DNA of 16,451 nt from Zoogloeaceae bacterium (GTDB lineage: Bacteria; Pseudomonadota; Gammaproteobacteria; Burkholderiales; Rhodocyclaceae). The stretch's first letter is position 1, and every line of letters starts with the position of its first letter. Below the pieces are notes generated by a model. The model was given only the letters and a program-made list of their open reading frames with translations. It was not told the DNA's origin and did not search any database. Below are positions 1-6,743 of this stretch, piece by piece. The stretch is from assembly GCA_031267345.1 (NCBI GenBank), contig JAIRZG010000254.1:1-16451 (forward strand). The letters are read 5' to 3'. A program made the position numbers and the translations under genes.

Positions 1-1
1 G

Positions 2-271
2 ATCGAGCGCGGCAAAAAGCTCTGGCGAGCGGGTGACGCCGCCAAGGCCATCCCCGCCTGTTCAGGCTGCCACGGCGCGTCCGGTCAGGGCTTGCCTGCC
101 CAATATCCCCGCCTCTCCGGGCAGCTTCCGTCTTATCTCGCCTTGCAGTTGCAACGCTTTCGTACCGGTGAACGCGCCAACGACCCGGAAGGCATGATGC
201 GCGCCATCGCCGAACGGCTGACCGACAACGACATCAAGTCCGTTGCCGAATACGCCAGCGGCCTGCGTTGA
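2..271 (+). CDS. c-type cytochrome (c4/c553-like), C-terminal part, 5' end outside window
   Basis: The last 90 codons of a gene that begins before the window are read in frame from base 2 to a TGA at 269-271. The fragment has one heme-attachment motif, CSGCH (about residues 20-24 of the fragment), followed by GQGLPAQYPRLSGQ and then RTGERANDPEGMMR. This is the layout of cytochrome c4 domains and c553-like cytochromes, where the Met in the GMM segment is the usual sixth heme ligand. Such proteins are periplasmic electron carriers. I cannot tell whether it is a single-domain cytochrome or the second domain of a diheme c4, because the N-terminus is missing. A strong hairpin terminator follows 13 bases after the stop. 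Confidence in the cytochrome class is high; the exact electron-transfer partner is unknown. Confidence 0.88.
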   Translation: MERGKKLWRAGDAAKAIPACSGCHGASGQGLPAQYPRLSGQLPSYLALQLQRFRTGERANDPEGMMRAIAERLTDNDIKSVAEYASGLR

Positions 272-284
272 ATTTCAGCGCCAT

Positions 285-323
285 CCAATAAAAACGCCAG
301 GCTTTGCCTGGCGTTTTTATTGG
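285..323. terminator. Bidirectional rho-independent terminator, perfect 18-bp stem
   Basis: Arms 285-302 and 306-323 are perfectly complementary, with a TTT loop at 303-305. The GC-rich core GCCAGGC/GCCTGGC is flanked by AAAAAC and GTTTTT, so a U-rich tail follows the core in both directions. It lies between the cytochrome gene (+) and sppA (-), which converge, and probably ends both transcripts. Confidence 0.92.
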
Positions 324-399
324 GGAAAAGCGACGCATCCCCTTGATCTTGTCTTGCCCCGGAAATACCGTGCCCTGCCCGGTATTTCCGGACGCAAAA

Positions 400-1377
400 T
401 CAGTTCAGCGATTTTTGCGCTTCCGTCATCTGTTGCTTCAGCGATTGGCCAAAGCCGGTGGCGGCGTCCGCGCCCAAGCGTTTGGCGAAGCGTTCGGCAA
501 GGTTTTCCTTGACCGAAAAATCGACGATTTTTTCCGCCTTGATTACCTCACGCGCCACGCTGTCGGTCGTTCCCAGCGCGTCACTCAACCCCAGTTCCAC
601 ACTTTTCGCGCCGCTCCAGACCAGGCCGGAAAACATTTCCGGCGTCTCTTTCAGACGTTCGCCGCGTCCGGCGCGCACGGCGCCGATGAATTGCTGGTGA
701 ATTTCGGCCAGCAGGGTTTCGACATACGCCTTGTCTTCTTCCTTCATGGGCGAGAAGGGATCCAGAAAGCCCTTGCTTTCTCCGGCGGTCATCAGGCGGC
801 GCTCCACGCCCAGTTTTTCCATCGCGCCGGTAAAGCCGAAACTGTCGATCAGTACGCCAATGGAGCCGACCAGACTGGATTGATTGACATAAATCCCGTT
901 CGCCGCCGCCGCGACAAAATACGCGCCGGAAGCGCAGATGTCTTCCACCACGGCATACAGGGGAATATCGGGATGCAACGCTCTCTGACGGTGGATTTCA
1001 TCATAAATCATCCCCGATTGCACTGGCGAGCCGCCGGGACTGTTGATGCGCAGGATAATGCCCGCCGTGTTCCGGTTTTCAAAGGCGGATTTAAGGGCGG
1101 AGTTGATGCGTTCCGCCGTCACCTCGCCCTGCGCGTCGATAACGCCTTGCAGGTTGATGAGCGCCGTATGTCGCGTGTCGCCCGCTGGTTCGTTGTCTGC
1201 CCGCCAGCCCGCCAGCATGACCAGCAGAAAGAGAAAATAAAGCAGCGTGACGAGCTTGAAAAAAATGCCCCAGCGCCGTTTGGCGCGTTGTTCTTTCAGG
1301 GTGGCGAAAACCAGATTTTCCAGGGTTTTGCGTTCCCAGCCGGAATTGGGGCTGTCGGACGTATTGGGAGTATTCAT
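400..1377 (-). CDS. sppA: SppA-type signal peptide peptidase (S49 family)
   Basis: Inner-membrane serine protease of family S49, which cuts signal peptides left in the membrane after secretion. The N-terminus is cytoplasmic and basic (KEQRAKRRWGIFF), followed by one membrane segment (about residues 40-58). The protease domain carries the SPGG oxyanion segment, the nucleophile Ser in DICASGAYF (about Ser150) and the general-base Lys in GESKGF (about Lys202), the Ser/Lys dyad expected of the family. At 325 residues it is the short, single-domain form. An in-frame ATG 24 bases upstream (1399-1401) would give 333 residues. I prefer the ATG at 1375-1377 because the upstream one directly abuts the T-run of a terminator-like hairpin and has no Shine-Dalgarno sequence, whereas the chosen start has a weak ACGGAA. 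The gene follows a HAD phosphatase on the same strand, 72 bases after its stop. Confidence 0.9.
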   Translation of the reverse strand: MNTPNTSDSPNSGWERKTLENLVFATLKEQRAKRRWGIFFKLVTLLYFLFLLVMLAGWRADNEPAGDTRHTALINLQGVIDAQGEVTAERINSALKSAFENRNTAGIILRINSPGGSPVQSGMIYDEIHRQRALHPDIPLYAVVEDICASGAYFVAAAANGIYVNQSSLVGSIGVLIDSFGFTGAMEKLGVERRLMTAGESKGFLDPFSPMKEEDKAYVETLLAEIHQQFIGAVRAGRGERLKETPEMFSGLVWSGAKSVELGLSDALGTTDSVAREVIKAEKIVDFSVKENLAERFAKRLGADAATGFGQSLKQQMTEAQKSLN

Positions 1378-1402
1378 CGCGTTGTTTTCCGTAAAAGGCA
1401 TG

Positions 1403-1429
1403 AAAAAAGCGGTTCAGCATACGAACCGC
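1403..1429 (-). terminator. Terminator or attenuator hairpin between HAD gene and sppA
   Basis: Read on the minus strand, GCGGTTC (1429-1423), a 7-base loop and GAACCGC (1415-1409) form a perfect 7-bp stem followed at once by six T (1408-1403). It sits 20 bases after the HAD phosphatase stop and 25 bases before the preferred sppA start. It fits a rho-independent terminator that ends or dampens transcription into sppA. Confidence 0.7.
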
Positions 1430-1449
1430 GCGTAAAGCATACCTGCAAG

Positions 1450-2124
1450 TCAGGCCGCTGTCGATTTTGCGCGGGCATTTGTTTCCAGCCAGGAGCGCAG
1501 TTCCGCCACGCTGTCGACACAAGTCAGCGGTGAAGCGGCGCGCAGGACGGACGCCGTGTGCGCGCCGTAACAAACGCCCACGGCGGCGACGTTCGCATTC
1601 TTCGCCATCCCCAGATCGTGGGTGGTATCGCCAATCATCAGGGTGCGTTCGGGCGCGACGCCCCGTTCCGCCATGAGTTCCAGCAGCATTTGCGGATGCG
1701 GCTTGGAAGGACACTGGTCGGCGCAGCGCAGGGCTTGAAAGCGGGCGCGCAGATTGAAATGATCCAGCGCCGCGTCCAGTCCCCGACGGCTTTTACCCGT
1801 GGCGACCGCCAACTGGAATCCGCGTTCGGCAAGCTGCGCAAGCAAATTTTCCACGCCCGCGAACAACGTCAGTTCGTGTTGGCGGGCAAAGTAATGCTGG
1901 CGGTAACGATCCGCCATTTCCGGATAACGCTCCGGCGGCAATTCCGGCGCGACATGGCGCAGCGCCTCGCCCAGACCCAGGCCAATGACATGTCGCGCCC
2001 GCTCTTCCGTTGGCGGCGTCAGCCCCAGATCGAGGCTGGCGGCGAAAATGGCATGGACAATGGCGGCGGCGGAATCCATCAGGGTGCCGTCCCAGTCGAA
2101 AACGACGAGATCAAGAACTTTCAT
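1450..2124 (-). CDS. HAD-superfamily phosphatase, subfamily IA (phosphoglycolate phosphatase-like)
   Basis: Cytosolic HAD hydrolase of 224 residues. All four HAD motifs are visible: motif I DWDGTLMD with nucleophile Asp10 and acid/base Asp12, motif II Thr109 in VATGKS, motif III Lys141 in SKPHP, and motif IV GDTTHD (Asp166, Asp170) for Mg2+. The stretch between motifs I and II is long and helical, as in the alpha cap of subfamily IA, the group containing Gph, PgmB and pyrophosphatases. Related enzymes dephosphorylate small metabolites such as 2-phosphoglycolate, but the motifs do not fix the substrate, so no symbol is given. It is transcribed toward sppA and divergently from pilB. No clear Shine-Dalgarno sequence precedes the ATG at 2122-2124. 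Confidence 0.85.
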   Translation of the reverse strand: MKVLDLVVFDWDGTLMDSAAAIVHAIFAASLDLGLTPPTEERARHVIGLGLGEALRHVAPELPPERYPEMADRYRQHYFARQHELTLFAGVENLLAQLAERGFQLAVATGKSRRGLDAALDHFNLRARFQALRCADQCPSKPHPQMLLELMAERGVAPERTLMIGDTTHDLGMAKNANVAAVGVCYGAHTASVLRAASPLTCVDSVAELRSWLETNARAKSTAA

Positions 2125-2174
2125 GGCAACGTCAAATACCGAAAAAAGAAAGCGCGGTTTTTGCGCATCTTCGC

Positions 2175-2180
2175 ATTGTA
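2175..2180 (-). promoter_or_regulatory. Possible -10 box for the HAD phosphatase gene
   Basis: On the minus strand TACAAT (five of six matches to TATAAT) lies about 50 bases upstream of the HAD ATG. No good -35 box is found at 16-18 bases spacing, so this is a weak call based on the -10 alone and on the divergent arrangement with pilB. Confidence 0.3.
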
Positions 2181-2358
2181 CCGATGCCTTTGACGGGAAA
2201 ACGATGGACAGTGCGCACGTTCAGGTCAAAAACGGGTGCAATACCGTACCCAAAAAAAGGGAAAAAATAGGGAAAATACTGTAAAACAACGACTTTTGCT
2301 TTACAAAGTTTTCATGACGTTGCATCATCAACCACCCTTTTCACGGACGACTTTTGTT

Positions 2359-4092
2359 ATGGCCGAATCTGCTGCACCATCGAGCCTGGGCGGACTGGCG
2401 CTGACGCTGGTGCGAAGCAACCTGCTCAAGGAGAGCGACGCGGCGCGTCTTCTGGCGCAATCGTCCGCCAGCAAGACCTCCTTTGCGGAGACCCTGGTCA
2501 GCGCCCAGATCATTTCCGCCTCCGAATTGGCGAAACTGGCTTCCGACACCTTCAGCGTTCCCCTGTTCGATCTCGATGCCTATGACGAAACGCAGGCGCC
2601 TCAGTCCATCGACAAAACCCTGGCGCAGCAACATGCCATCATTCCGCTGTGCCAACGCGGAAACCGCCTGATTATCGCCACCGCCGACCCCGCCGACCGA
2701 CGCGGCCTGGACGCCATCCGCTTCCAGAGCGGTATGGCGCTGGACACCGTGGTGGTGGAAGTCGATAAGCTGGTAGGCTTGGTCGACAAGCTCTCGGAAG
2801 ACGCCAAGAGCATGTTGAGCCGCTCGGATACCGGCGGGTTGGAAGGCGACGATCTGGATTCGGCGCTGGCGAATGAAGAACTCGAAGAACGCAGCGATGT
2901 CGTTTCGCTTGACGCCGATGTCGAAGACGCGCCCATTGTCCGTTTCCTGCAAAAAATATTGCTGGACGCCATCAACGAAGGCGCCTCCGACATTCATTTC
3001 GAACCTTATGAAAAGTTTTACCGCATCCGCTTTCGGGTGGATGGCGCGCTAAAGGAAGTCACCAATCCGCCCCTGGCCATCCGGGAAAAACTGGCTTCGC
3101 GCATAAAGGTCATTTCCAGGCTGGATATTTCGGAAAAGCGTCTGCCACAGGACGGGCGCACCAAACTGGCAGTGACCAAAACACGCATCATCGACTTCCG
3201 GGTTAGCACCCTGCCCACCCTGTACGGGGAAAAAATCGTCATGCGGATTCTCGATTCCAGCACCACGACCATGGGCATCGAAATTCTGGGCTACTCCGAG
3301 GAACAGAAAAACACCTTGCTGGACGCCATCCGGCGTCCCTATGGCATGGTGCTGACCACCGGTCCTACTGGTTCCGGCAAGACGGTGTCGCTGTATTCCT
3401 GTCTCAACATTCTCAACAGTCCTGGCACCAATATTTCCACCGTGGAAGATCCGGCGGAAATCAATCTGCCGGGCGTCAATCAGGTGAATGTCGACGAAAA
3501 AACCGGGCTGACCTTTGCCAGCGCCTTGCGTTCCTTTCTGCGCCAGGATCCGGATGTCATCATGGTGGGCGAAATCCGCGATCTGGAAACCGCCGAAATT
3601 GCTGTCCGCGCCGCCCAGACCGGGCATATGGTGCTTTCCTCCCTGCATACCAACGATGCGGCGCAAACCATCGTGCGGCTGGTGGATATGGGTATTCCCG
3701 TCTTCAACATTGCCTCCAGCATTCTGCTCATTTCGGCGCAGCGTCTGGTGCGGCGCCTGTGTCCTGACTGCAAGGAGCCTGCGGAAATGCCGCGCGCCGC
3801 GTTGTTGAGCGCGGGGTTTACGGAAAAAGACCTGGCGGAAAAATGGACGCTGTACAAGCCCAAGGGTTGCATGAAGTGCAAAGGCAAAGGGTACAAGGGA
3901 CGGATTGGCATCTATCAGGTCATGCCGATCTCGGACGCGATTCGCCACCTCATCCTGAGTCACGCTACCGTCATGGAAATCGCCAAACAATCTTCGGCGG
4001 ATGGCGTGAAAACCCTGCGCGAAGCCGGTATCCTGAAAATCAAGCAGGGGATGACATCGCTGGAAGAAGTCTTGAGTTCAACCAATATCTAG
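2359..4092 (+). CDS. pilB: Type IV pilus assembly ATPase PilB
   Basis: Cytoplasmic hexameric ATPase that powers pilus extension by acting on PilC. The protein has 577 residues from the chosen start, typical for PilB. Order of domains: an N-terminal GspE/MshE-type domain (about 40-140), an acidic linker (about 160-195), then the secretion-ATPase core with Walker A GPTGSGKT (335-342), Walker B with DVIMVGEIRD (about 399-408) and the His box TGHMVLSSLHTND (from 421). A zinc-binding tetracysteine, CPDC (468, 471) and CMKC (504, 507), marks the extension ATPase rather than the retraction ATPase PilT. The reading frame is open to 2236 with earlier ATGs at 2236 and 2314, but homologous PilB N-termini fit the start MAESAAPSSLGGLALTLV at 2359. 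pilC follows after 16 bases, so pilB-pilC-pilD is probably one operon. Confidence 0.95.
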   Translation: MAESAAPSSLGGLALTLVRSNLLKESDAARLLAQSSASKTSFAETLVSAQIISASELAKLASDTFSVPLFDLDAYDETQAPQSIDKTLAQQHAIIPLCQRGNRLIIATADPADRRGLDAIRFQSGMALDTVVVEVDKLVGLVDKLSEDAKSMLSRSDTGGLEGDDLDSALANEELEERSDVVSLDADVEDAPIVRFLQKILLDAINEGASDIHFEPYEKFYRIRFRVDGALKEVTNPPLAIREKLASRIKVISRLDISEKRLPQDGRTKLAVTKTRIIDFRVSTLPTLYGEKIVMRILDSSTTTMGIEILGYSEEQKNTLLDAIRRPYGMVLTTGPTGSGKTVSLYSCLNILNSPGTNISTVEDPAEINLPGVNQVNVDEKTGLTFASALRSFLRQDPDVIMVGEIRDLETAEIAVRAAQTGHMVLSSLHTNDAAQTIVRLVDMGIPVFNIASSILLISAQRLVRRLCPDCKEPAEMPRAALLSAGFTEKDLAEKWTLYKPKGCMKCKGKGYKGRIGIYQVMPISDAIRHLILSHATVMEIAKQSSADGVKTLREAGILKIKQGMTSLEEVLSSTNI

Positions 4093-4108
4093 AAACCAAG
4101 GGGGAAAT

Positions 4109-5350
4109 ATGGCCACGAGTGCAAGCGTCCGTTCCGGCGCAAAACGTCCGGAAAGCAAGGATCGGATTTTTGTCTGGGAAGGCAAAAACAGGGAAGGCAA
4201 GCAGGTGCGCGGTGAAATGCGCGCCATGACGGAAACCGTTGTGCAAAACAATCTGCGTCGCCAAGGCATCCGGGTTTCCAAAATCACCCCGCAACGCTTT
4301 AAACGGGGGAAATCCATTACCGAGAAAGACCTTTCCCTTTTTACCCGACAACTGGCCACCATGATGCGCGCCGGCGTACCGCTGCTCCAGGCTTTTGACA
4401 TTGTCGGGCGTAGCCATGCCAATCCTTCGGTCGGCAAGCTGCTGCTGGACATCAAGGCGGATGTGGAAGTCGGCAATTCGCTCTCCGGCGCGTTCGGCAA
4501 GTTTCCGCTCTATTTTGATCCGTTGTTCTGCAATCTGGTCGCCGCTGGCGAACAGGCGGGTATTCTGGACACCATTCTGGAGCGTCTGGCAAGCTACAAG
4601 GAAAAGATGCTCGCCATCAAGAGCAAAATCAAAGCCGCCCTGTTTTATCCCATTGCGGTGATTGCCGTGGCGGTTATCGTCACGGTCGTCATCATGATAT
4701 TCGTCATTCCGGCCTTCAAGGGCATTTTTGAAAGCTTTGATCAGGAATTGCCGATGCCGACGCAAGTCGTCATCGCCATCTCGGACTTCGTCGTCGCCCA
4801 ATGGTACTTTGTCATTGGTCTTCCTGTCGTCGCCCTCTGGTTCTTTTTCTACACTTGGAAGCGATCAACCGCCATGCAGATGGTTATGGATCGCTACCTG
4901 CTGCGTTTACCGCTTTTCGGCGAGCTGGTTCGCAAATCCGTGCTTGCGCGCTGGCATCGCACCCTGGCGACCATGTTCGCCGCTGGCGTGCCGTTGGTCG
5001 AGTCACTGGAGTCTGTCGGCGGAGCGGCAGGCAATTACGTCTACAAAATCGCCACCAGTGAAATCCGGAACGATGTCAGTACGGGCGTAAGCCTGACCAA
5101 CGCCATACAAAACACCAGCATTTTCCCCAACCTGGCCGTCCAGATGATAGCCATTGGCGAAGAATCCGGCGCACTGGACACCATGCTCGGCAAGGTGGCC
5201 GACTTTTATGAAGCGGAAGTCGATGACGCCGTGGCGGCGCTCTCCAGCCTGATGGAACCCATTATCATGGTGGTATTGGGTGTTCTCATCGGTGGTTTGG
5301 TGGTTGCCATGTACCTGCCGATCTTTAAAATGGGCGCCATGGTCGGTTGA
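4109..5350 (+). CDS. pilC: Type IV pilus inner-membrane platform protein PilC
   Basis: Polytopic inner-membrane protein of 413 residues (GspF/PilC family), the platform on which PilB and PilT act to add or remove pilin subunits. Two GspF domains are seen as an internal repeat: FTRQLATMMRAGVPLLQAFD (about 75-95) and ARWHRTLATMFAAGVPLVES (about 280-300), each ending with a GE-x-SG or GEQAG-type segment (AAGEQAGILD, AIGEESGALD). Three membrane segments stand out at about 178-203, 232-250 and 384-407. A clear Shine-Dalgarno (AAGGGGGAAAT) precedes the ATG. It follows pilB by 16 bases, and its stop overlaps the pilD start by one base, so the two are probably translationally coupled. Confidence 0.95.
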   Translation: MATSASVRSGAKRPESKDRIFVWEGKNREGKQVRGEMRAMTETVVQNNLRRQGIRVSKITPQRFKRGKSITEKDLSLFTRQLATMMRAGVPLLQAFDIVGRSHANPSVGKLLLDIKADVEVGNSLSGAFGKFPLYFDPLFCNLVAAGEQAGILDTILERLASYKEKMLAIKSKIKAALFYPIAVIAVAVIVTVVIMIFVIPAFKGIFESFDQELPMPTQVVIAISDFVVAQWYFVIGLPVVALWFFFYTWKRSTAMQMVMDRYLLRLPLFGELVRKSVLARWHRTLATMFAAGVPLVESLESVGGAAGNYVYKIATSEIRNDVSTGVSLTNAIQNTSIFPNLAVQMIAIGEESGALDTMLGKVADFYEAEVDDAVAALSSLMEPIIMVVLGVLIGGLVVAMYLPIFKMGAMVG

Positions 5351-6204
5351 TGACTTCCTTACTGCACGCCGATTTTTTTGGAGGAATACTGGGCGTATTG
5401 GGATTGATGGTCGGCAGTTTTCTGAATGTCGTCATCTATCGCCTTCCCAAAATGATGGAGGCCGCGTGGCGCGCACAATACGTTGAAACGCAGGAAGACG
5501 CGGGCGAAGGCGGGAATACGGTCAAGGAGACTTTCAACCTCGCCACGCCCCGTTCCCGCTGCCCGCATTGTGGACATCCAATTTCGGCGCTGGAAAACAT
5601 TCCTGTCGTGAGCTATCTCTGTCTGCGCGGCAAATGTCGCGTCTGCCGCGCGCCCATTTCCCTGCGCTATCCCCTGATTGAGTTGGCCGCCGCCCTTTTG
5701 GGACTGGCTGCCGCCTGGCGTTTCGGCCCCGGCGTACAGGCTGTGGCGGCGGCATTGCTGCTCTGGACACTGCTGGCGCTGGCCATGATCGATTTCGACA
5801 CCCAACTCCTGCCCGACGCCATCACCCTGCCGCTCCTTTGGGGCGGCTTGCTGTTCAATCTTTCCGGTCAGTTTGCGCCGCTTTCGCAGGCCGTTATTGG
5901 CGCAATGGCGGGTTATCTGGCGCTGTGGTCGGTGTATTGGCTGTTCAAACTGATTACCGGCAAGGAAGGCATGGGCTATGGCGATTTCAAACTGCTCGCC
6001 GCGCTGGGCGCCTGGCTGGGCTGGCTCATGCTGCCGGTCATTGTGCTGATTTCCTCGCTGGTTGGCGCGCTGGTGGGGATTGCCCTGATCCTTTTTGCCC
6101 GTCATGGTCGCCATATCCCGATTCCTTTTGGCCCCTATCTCGCTGCTGCCGGCATGATCGCCCTGTTCTGGGGTGAGGAAATCAACCGACTGTATCCGGG
6201 CTGA
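5350..6204 (+). CDS. pilD: Prepilin peptidase / N-methyltransferase PilD
   Basis: Inner-membrane aspartyl protease (A24A) that removes the leader peptide from type IV prepilins and pseudopilins and methylates the new N-terminal residue. Of 284 residues, the N-terminal part has GSFLNVVIYRLP (22-33) and the zinc tetracysteine CPHC (71, 74) and CRVC (96, 99) of bifunctional enzymes. The catalytic aspartates are Asp148 in AMIDFDTQLLPD and Asp212 in the GMGYGD motif, matching their usual spacing. The rest is a series of membrane helices. The ATG at 5350 shares its A with the pilC stop (TGATG). An in-frame TTG just before it is less likely. The coaE/yacG genes that often follow pilD in beta- and gammaproteobacteria are absent here. 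Confidence 0.95.
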   Translation: MTSLLHADFFGGILGVLGLMVGSFLNVVIYRLPKMMEAAWRAQYVETQEDAGEGGNTVKETFNLATPRSRCPHCGHPISALENIPVVSYLCLRGKCRVCRAPISLRYPLIELAAALLGLAAAWRFGPGVQAVAAALLLWTLLALAMIDFDTQLLPDAITLPLLWGGLLFNLSGQFAPLSQAVIGAMAGYLALWSVYWLFKLITGKEGMGYGDFKLLAALGAWLGWLMLPVIVLISSLVGALVGIALILFARHGRHIPIPFGPYLAAAGMIALFWGEEINRLYPG

Positions 6205-6248
6205 AAGGTAATGGCACATGAATAATTTTCGTTGCATTGCAATATTTT

Positions 6249-6279
6249 TTGACCATTATTGATTTCATGACGGTAAAAT
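6249..6279 (+). promoter_or_regulatory. Candidate sigma-70 promoter for the small exported protein gene
   Basis: TTGACC at 6249-6254 (five of six matches to -35) and TAAAAT at 6274-6279 (five of six matches to -10) are separated by 19 bases, longer than the ideal 17. Transcription would start near 6286 and give a leader of about 108 bases. No other promoter this good is seen between pilD and the next gene. Confidence 0.5.
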
Positions 6280-6285
6280 CACGGT

Positions 6286-6393
6286 GAAAGAAAAAGAGGG
6301 AAGAGGATTTACCTCTTCCGGCGACAACCGCAGATTGTCGATAACCTTGGCGTCAATCCTGACGCCGGATTTGCTAACGGAGGAGACAAAGCG
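6286..6393 (+). promoter_or_regulatory. Structured 5' leader with three tandem hairpins (candidate RNA switch)
   Basis: Three perfect inverted repeats follow one another. The first is GGAAGAGG (6299-6306) with CCTCTTCC (6312-6319), loop ATTTA. The second is CGACAA (6322-6327) with TTGTCG (6335-6340), 7-base loop. The third is GGCGTCA (6349-6355) with TGACGCC (6360-6366), loop ATCC. A strong Shine-Dalgarno GGAGGAG (6379-6385) lies 8 bases before the ATG at 6394. The 3' arm of hairpin 1, CTCTTCC (6313-6319), can pair with that Shine-Dalgarno over seven bases including one G-U pair, so hairpin 1 and a blocked ribosome site would exclude each other. No T-run follows any stem, so control of translation is more likely than termination. 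I do not recognise it as a known riboswitch class. Confidence 0.45.
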
Positions 6394-6738
6394 ATGATAA
6401 ATAAATACTTGAAGCCTGTGCTGTGGCCTGCCTTGCTGATCATGTTGACCAGTCTGCCTTTGCAGGCGCAAGAAGCGCCCAAGAAGGACAGCGGCATTTT
6501 GCATGGCACAATCGAGCAGGTGGGGGATAGCAACGTTGTCATTAACCAGAAAACCTATGGATTCGCTCAGGACGCCACTATCCGCCTTGGTGAAACGGAT
6601 CATGTTTTTTCAGGCGATCTTTTGTCTCCGCAATGGGTGGGCAAACAGGTGATTTATCGCTATCGCGAACAGGGGGGCAAGTCGCTTCTGATTCACCTGT
6701 TCATTCCCACGCACAAAGCGCAAATGATCGGAGGCTGA
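6394..6738 (+). CDS. Small exported protein, possibly PilY2-like
   Basis: A 114-residue protein with a typical Sec signal peptide: MINKYLKP, a hydrophobic stretch (about 9-22) and a likely cleavage after LPLQA (about residue 25), leaving a mature protein of about 89 residues in the periplasm. The mature part reads as a small beta-rich domain: GILHGTIEQVGDSNVVIN, then QKTYGFAQDATIRL. It has no cysteines and no further membrane segment. A short exported protein with a G-x-I-x-x-V...V-V-I-N...Y pattern beside pilus genes recalls PilY2 of pilus loci, but this is a weak resemblance from memory and the function is not established. The start is well supported by GGAGGAG 8 bases upstream. It follows pilD by 189 bases with its own candidate promoter and structured leader, and ends 5 bases before the convergent galE stop. 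Confidence 0.75.
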   Translation: MINKYLKPVLWPALLIMLTSLPLQAQEAPKKDSGILHGTIEQVGDSNVVINQKTYGFAQDATIRLGETDHVFSGDLLSPQWVGKQVIYRYREQGGKSLLIHLFIPTHKAQMIGG

Positions 6739-6743
6739 GACGT

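Noticed and set aside
304..1533. A 409-codon open frame on the plus strand opposite sppA
   Set aside because: It starts inside the terminator stem and lies antisense to sppA, which has complete catalytic motifs. The product looks like a codon-bias shadow.
2286..2300. Sigma-54 promoter before pilB suggested by TTTTGCTTT
   Set aside because: The GG element expected 10 bases before the GC is missing.
2236..2358. N-terminal extension of pilB from an earlier ATG
   Set aside because: The extra 41 residues are basic and unlike PilB N-termini, and the region is A-rich spacer typical of a promoter zone.
3049..3990. A 313-codon open frame on the minus strand inside pilB
   Set aside because: It is antisense to the ATPase core of pilB, has no start signal and no recognisable domain.
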